Assembly: GCA_032988165.1 (NCBI GenBank)
Contig: JANTQF010000272.1
Coordinates: forward strand, 1-47,503
Direction of reading: 5' to 3'
DNA from: Emmonsiellopsis sp. PD_33
Taxonomy: Eukaryota; Ascomycota; Eurotiomycetes; Onygenales; Ajellomycetaceae
DNA length: 47,503 nt
The notes under the pieces were generated by a model. It had not been told where the DNA came from, made no database searches, and was given only the letters and a program-made list of their open reading frames with translations. Within the stretch, counting starts at the first letter, position 1. Each line of letters starts with the position of its first letter. The translations under genes and the position numbers were made by a program. Of the stretch, positions 44,022 to 47,503 are shown in pieces.

Positions 44022-46748
44022 ATGTTCTTTTCACCACGCTCGCTTCTTGGGGCCGCGGCCTCCGTGTACCTACTAGCTGCGGGCCAGGGCGCTGCTGCGG
44101 CTGCCGGCGACGATGCTTCTATTCTGGCCGCAGAGGTAGGGAGGGCTTCGAATGAATCGCTGCTATGGGGGCCCTACCGCTCCAATCTGTATTTTGGCGT
44201 GCGCCCCAGGATCCCCAAGAGCTTGCTTCTGGGGCTGATGTGGGCTAAGTTGGATGAGTATGATAGTGTACAACAGAGTAGGTTTACGCGCACCTGAGAA
44301 GGCCTACTATTTTCCGGAACCAATTTTATATACTGCCGTCTATTTTATTATTTTATGCTAATACTCTGGTAGACTTTAGACACACCTGTGAACAAAATGA
44401 GGGGATGGCGGGCTACGGCTGGGACGAGTACGACATCCGCAAGGGCGGCCGCCAGACGATCCACGACGCTGGAAACACGCTAGATCTCACGATCGACTTT
44501 ATAAAGGTCCCTGGAGGGAATAATGGAGGCAATTGGGGCGCCCGCATCAAGGGCAAGCCGCGTCCAGACGCGCCCCCACAACAGGCGACCACGCTGGTAT
44601 TATATGCTGCAATGGAGGGGCTGGGCAGTCTGGAATTTGCCAACGAGGAAGATCCCCTGGGATACAAGGGGGATGTGAGGTTTACGGGGTCGACAGTGGA
44701 GCTTGGAGATTTCGCCGTCGACATTACTCGTGGACCGGAGAGTAATACTTACCCGCCTCGGAGTAATGAGGCCTATGACGACAAGCCGCTGGATCGGACG
44801 ATCGTTACGGGCTTTCAGCTACCTTCTGAGGTGCTGTGGCAGGCGAAGCCTATCCTCTTTGCTCACATGAAGGAGGAGATCGAAGCTACTTTTAACAAGT
44901 ACGGGACGGATGATCCGCCCTCGGCTGCGCAACTTTTCACTATCAAGAACAAGCCGGAGAATGGAAATATGCAGTTGGTTCAGAAGGTTTTTGAGGGAGA
45001 ATTCGAGTTCGATGTGCTTTTCTCGTCTGGATCATCGCCAGAACCATTAACATGTGAGTTCCTCCTGGCATTCTCAGATAGAGGCCTGATCTAATACATT
45101 GCAGCGGCGGCACTCACGGAAGAAATCAAGACAACGTCGCTTTCTTTCGCCGAGAAGTTCCAAAAGGTGTTTTCTCCCCTGGCGCCATTTGATAAGCCCA
45201 AGTACACCGAATTCTCGAAAGCCATGTTCTCAAACCTGGTTGGTGGCATCGGCTACTTTTATGGGGACTCGATCGTCGACCGATCTCATGCCCCTGAATA
45301 TGAGGAAGAGAATGAGGGTTTCTGGGAAGAGGCTGCGGAAGCACGAGCCCAAGCGCAGCCGAGTATAGCTGATCCAGCTGAGCTGTTTACCAGCGTTCCA
45401 TCACGGCCCTTTTTCCCTCGTGGATTCCTCTGGGATGAGGGATTCCATCTGATTCCTGTGATCGAGTGGGATCTGGATTTGACGTATGTTACCCCATCTC
45501 CCCCACTCCCGATTAACTGCTAACATGGGATAGACTGCAAATAACGAAGAGTTGGTTCAACCTCATGGATGAAGATGGATGGATTGCACGAGAGCAGATA
45601 CTGGGTTCCGAAGCTCGTAGCAAGGTCCCCCCCGAGTTCCAAATCCAATATCCCCATTATGCAAACCCTCCAACTCTATTTATGATTCTTGAGGCGTTCG
45701 TTGATAAGATTCGATCGAATAAGTCAGTGGGCGAGGAACAGCCTGGTATTCAAGGGATGCCGTCCGACATCTCATCGGCATACTTGGAAAACGAGGAGCT
45801 AGCCATGTCGTATCTCCGTTCCATATACCCACTTCTCAAACGTCACTATTTCTGGTTCAAGAAAACGCAGTGGGGTGACGTGAAATCGTATGAACGTGAG
45901 GCTTTCTCGACGAAAGAAGCTTATCGCTGGCGGGGACGCTCTGTCCAGCACATTTTGACATCCGGACTTGACGATTACCCAAGAGCTCAACCGCCCCACC
46001 CTGGTGAGCTTCATGTCGACTTGATTAGCTGGATGGGAATGATGACTCGGGCTATTAAACACATTGCTGAGACCTTGGGCGAAACTGATGATGTGGAGGA
46101 GTTTGCCGTGTACGAGACCGGAATCATTCGCAACATTGATGATCTCCACTGGAATAAAGACGCGCTAACGTACTGTGATGCAACTATCGACGAGTATGAG
46201 GAGAACGTGCATGTTTGCCACAAAGGCTACATATCTATTTTCCCGTTCCTTACAGGCCTGTTGGCTCCCGATAGCCCGCGACTTGGGGCTATTTTGGATC
46301 TTATTCAAGACCCGGAGGAATTGTGGAGCGACTACGGAATCCGTAGTCTTAGCAAGAAAGATGAATTTTACGGAACAGAAGAGAACTACTGGAGGAGCCC
46401 TATCTGGATGAACATCAACTATCTGGTCCTCAAGAACCTATTTGTAAGCTGGCTGAGCCCTTTCCACAACACTATGGATGCTAATTATTGGTAAACTAGG
46501 ACGTCGCCACCGCCAGTGGACCTCATCAAGATCAGGCGCGCCAAATGTACAACCAACTCCGCAACAATCTTGTCGAGAACGTCTTTAAGGAGTGGGAGAG
46601 GACCGGATTTGCCTGGGAGCAGTACAACCCAGACACAGGGGCTGGTCAGCGAACCCAACACTTTACTGGATGGACTAGTTTGGTTGTGAAGATGATGGCT
46701 ATGCCTGATTTGGCTACAGAGCAGAAGACTCATCGTGATGAATTGTAA
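44022..46748 (+). CDS. CWH41: Mannosyl-oligosaccharide glucosidase (ER glucosidase I, GH63)
   Basis: Five exons: 44022-44277, 44373-45053, 45105-45483, 45534-46443 and 46500-46748, encoding 824 residues (yeast Cwh41 is 833). Introns are 50-95 nt. It starts with a hydrophobic signal segment (RSLLGAAASVYLLAAGQGAAAAAG), then the GH63 N-terminal beta domain (LLWGPYRSNLYFGVRPRIPK, GYGWDEYDIRKGGRQTIHD) and the (alpha/alpha)6 catalytic domain: GGIGYFYGDSIVD, FFPRGFLWDEGFHL (Asp423 is a likely catalytic acid), YPHYANPPTLF, LTSGLDDYPR, YWRSPIWMNINYL and a final FTGWTSLVVKMM. It removes the outermost glucose from Glc3Man9GlcNAc2 on new glycoproteins in the ER lumen, the first trimming step before calnexin folding control and Golgi processing. 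Confidence 0.97.
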
Positions 46749-46909
46749 TTATAGAGAAGGCTATATATTATACACATAGATTTTATTTTCGGGGTATCCA
46801 TCCTGCTGCATGTAAATGCGCAAATACCAAAAAAGCACCGGACGCCAATCCATGAAAAACCCATATCCTTCCTGCCTTTCATATCTCATTAATCCATTTT
46901 TTTTTTGGC

Positions 46910-47503
46910 TTATCTTCTCCGATCGTGATCTTCGTGCCGTCTGTGATGATGGTGACTATGGCGACCAGTGGGCGATCGGCTTCGCTCCCGACGGGAGTGT
47001 CTCTCTTCCCTCCCTCTTCTCCTATCTCCGTCCCTGCTCCGAGAACGAGACGAGCGACGATGTCTCCGATGTGAGTCCCTCTCGGCAGATCTCGACCGAT
47101 GTCTCCTTTCCCGACGACCGTCCCCACGTTCACGCTCATGCCTGCGACTCCTTCTGTCCCTGTCTTCGTCCCGCCCATGATCATAATCCCGAGCTCGATC
47201 TCTGCTCCTCTCCCTCCTCCGCCCATCACCACCTTCCCTTCCCCGCCCCCCCCCCCCCCCCCCACTCCCCCCCCCCCCCCCCCCCACCCCCCCCACCCCC
47301 CCCCCCCCCCCCCCCACCACCACACCCCCCCCCCCCCCCCCCCCCCCCCCCGCCCCCTCCCCCCCCCCCCCCCCCCCCCCCCCCACCCCCCCACACCCGC
47401 CCCGCCCGCCCCCCCCCCCAACAGCCACACCCACCTGCCCCATTCTCCCGCCCGCCGCGCCGCCGGCCCACGCCCCGCCCCCAACGGCCCTGCACCGGAT
47501 AGG
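46910..47503 (-). CDS. RS-domain (SR-like splicing) protein, C-terminal part (partial)
   Basis: Read on the minus strand, the stop codon at 46912-46910 ends a frame made almost entirely of Arg, Ser, Asp, Glu and His: RRRERSRDRARDYDHGRDED, RRSRRHERERGDGRRERRHR, SRSAERDSHRRHRRSSRSRS and ending RHSHHHHRRHEDHDRRR. That is an RS/RD domain as found in SR proteins and other spliceosome components. It can be followed back to about 47235. Beyond that the window is a broken poly-C tract whose translation (poly-Gly/Trp) is not credible. The N-terminal domain, and so the identity, is missing. Its stop is 161 bp from that of glucosidase I, tail to tail. Confidence 0.62.
   Translation of the reverse strand, partial: PIRCRAVGGGAWAGGAAGGRMGQVGVAVGGGGGRGGCGGVGGGGGGGGEGAGGGGGGGGGVVVGGGGGGVGGVGGGGGGSGGGGGGRGREGGDGRRRERSRDRARDYDHGRDEDRDRRSRRHERERGDGRRERRHRSRSAERDSHRRHRRSSRSRSRDGDRRRGREERHSRRERSRSPTGRHSHHHHRRHEDHDRRR
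47238..47420. repeat. Poly-C low-complexity tract near the window end
   Basis: About 180 bases that are nearly all C, broken by A, T or G at irregular spacing. It may be a real low-complexity intron or intergenic tract, but it looks like a poorly resolved contig end. Confidence 0.85.

Noticed and set aside
47226..47495. Long Gly/Pro/Trp-rich open frames on both strands at the window end
   Set aside because: They are translations of a poly-C/poly-G tract and have no amino-acid signal beyond that.
1..47503. CRISPR array, rRNA, riboswitch, secondary-metabolite cluster
   Set aside because: None seen. The genes are spliced eukaryotic genes, mostly housekeeping, with no backbone synthase.

Overview
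The window looks like nuclear DNA of a filamentous ascomycete (Pezizomycotina), most likely Eurotiomycetes (an Aspergillus/Penicillium-type fungus). The reasons are dense genes on both strands, many introns of about 45-105 nt with GTRNGT-like donors and CTAAC/CTGAC branch sites 8-20 nt before the acceptor, and a gene set typical of that group (Mis6/CENP-I, an Asx-homology protein, a NACHT-ankyrin NLR, Sec22, Elp5, glucosidase I). The genus is an inference. Both ends of the window run into G- or C-homopolymer-rich sequence.

Layout, left to right. 1-182: first exon of a Pet100-like gene (-), cut by the window edge. 1087-1999: peroxisomal enoyl-CoA isomerase/hydratase (+). 2484-3876: CDC123 (-), divergent from COG1 (+, 4165-6620). 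7314-10554: a three-exon gene (+) joining three CCHC zinc knuckles to a GIY-YIG-like nuclease domain and a long unassigned C-terminal part. 10822-10944: tRNA-Ser(UGA) with a 42-nt intron (+). 11223-12647: mitochondrial DUF1640 protein (+). 13313-19816: the 2079-residue HEAT-repeat protein Laa1/HEATR5 (-), divergent from a TACO1/YebC translational activator (+, 20072-20971). 21007-23441: Mis6/CENP-I (-). 24213-26332: CLPTM1 homologue (-), divergent from an SDR-fold protein with a degenerate active site (+, 26744-28269). 28930-31081: AT-hook/Asx-homology protein (-), divergent from SEC22 (+, 31246-32223). 32610-34046: ELP5 (-), divergent from SNRNP27 (+, 34464-35413). 36507-41175: NACHT-ankyrin NLR (-). 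41463-41965: a short AT-rich DNA transposon relic with terminal inverted repeats. 42366-43694: TDA3-like FAD oxidoreductase (+). 44022-46748: ER glucosidase I (+). 46910 to the end: C-terminal RS domain of an SR-type protein (-).

Most of the window is conserved housekeeping sequence. Several genes serve the secretory pathway (COG1, LAA1, CLPTM1, SEC22, TDA3, glucosidase I), others serve mitochondria (Pet100-like, DUF1640, TACO1) and RNA work (CDC123, ELP5, SNRNP27, RS protein, tRNA). They do not form a metabolic cluster. The accessory or fast-evolving parts are the zinc-knuckle/GIY-YIG gene, the NLR with a freshly duplicated ankyrin unit, and the transposon relic between the NLR and TDA3. These are the best candidates for something not well described. 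Gene structures were built by hand from splice signals and reading-frame continuity; family names rest on motif recognition, not on database searches.
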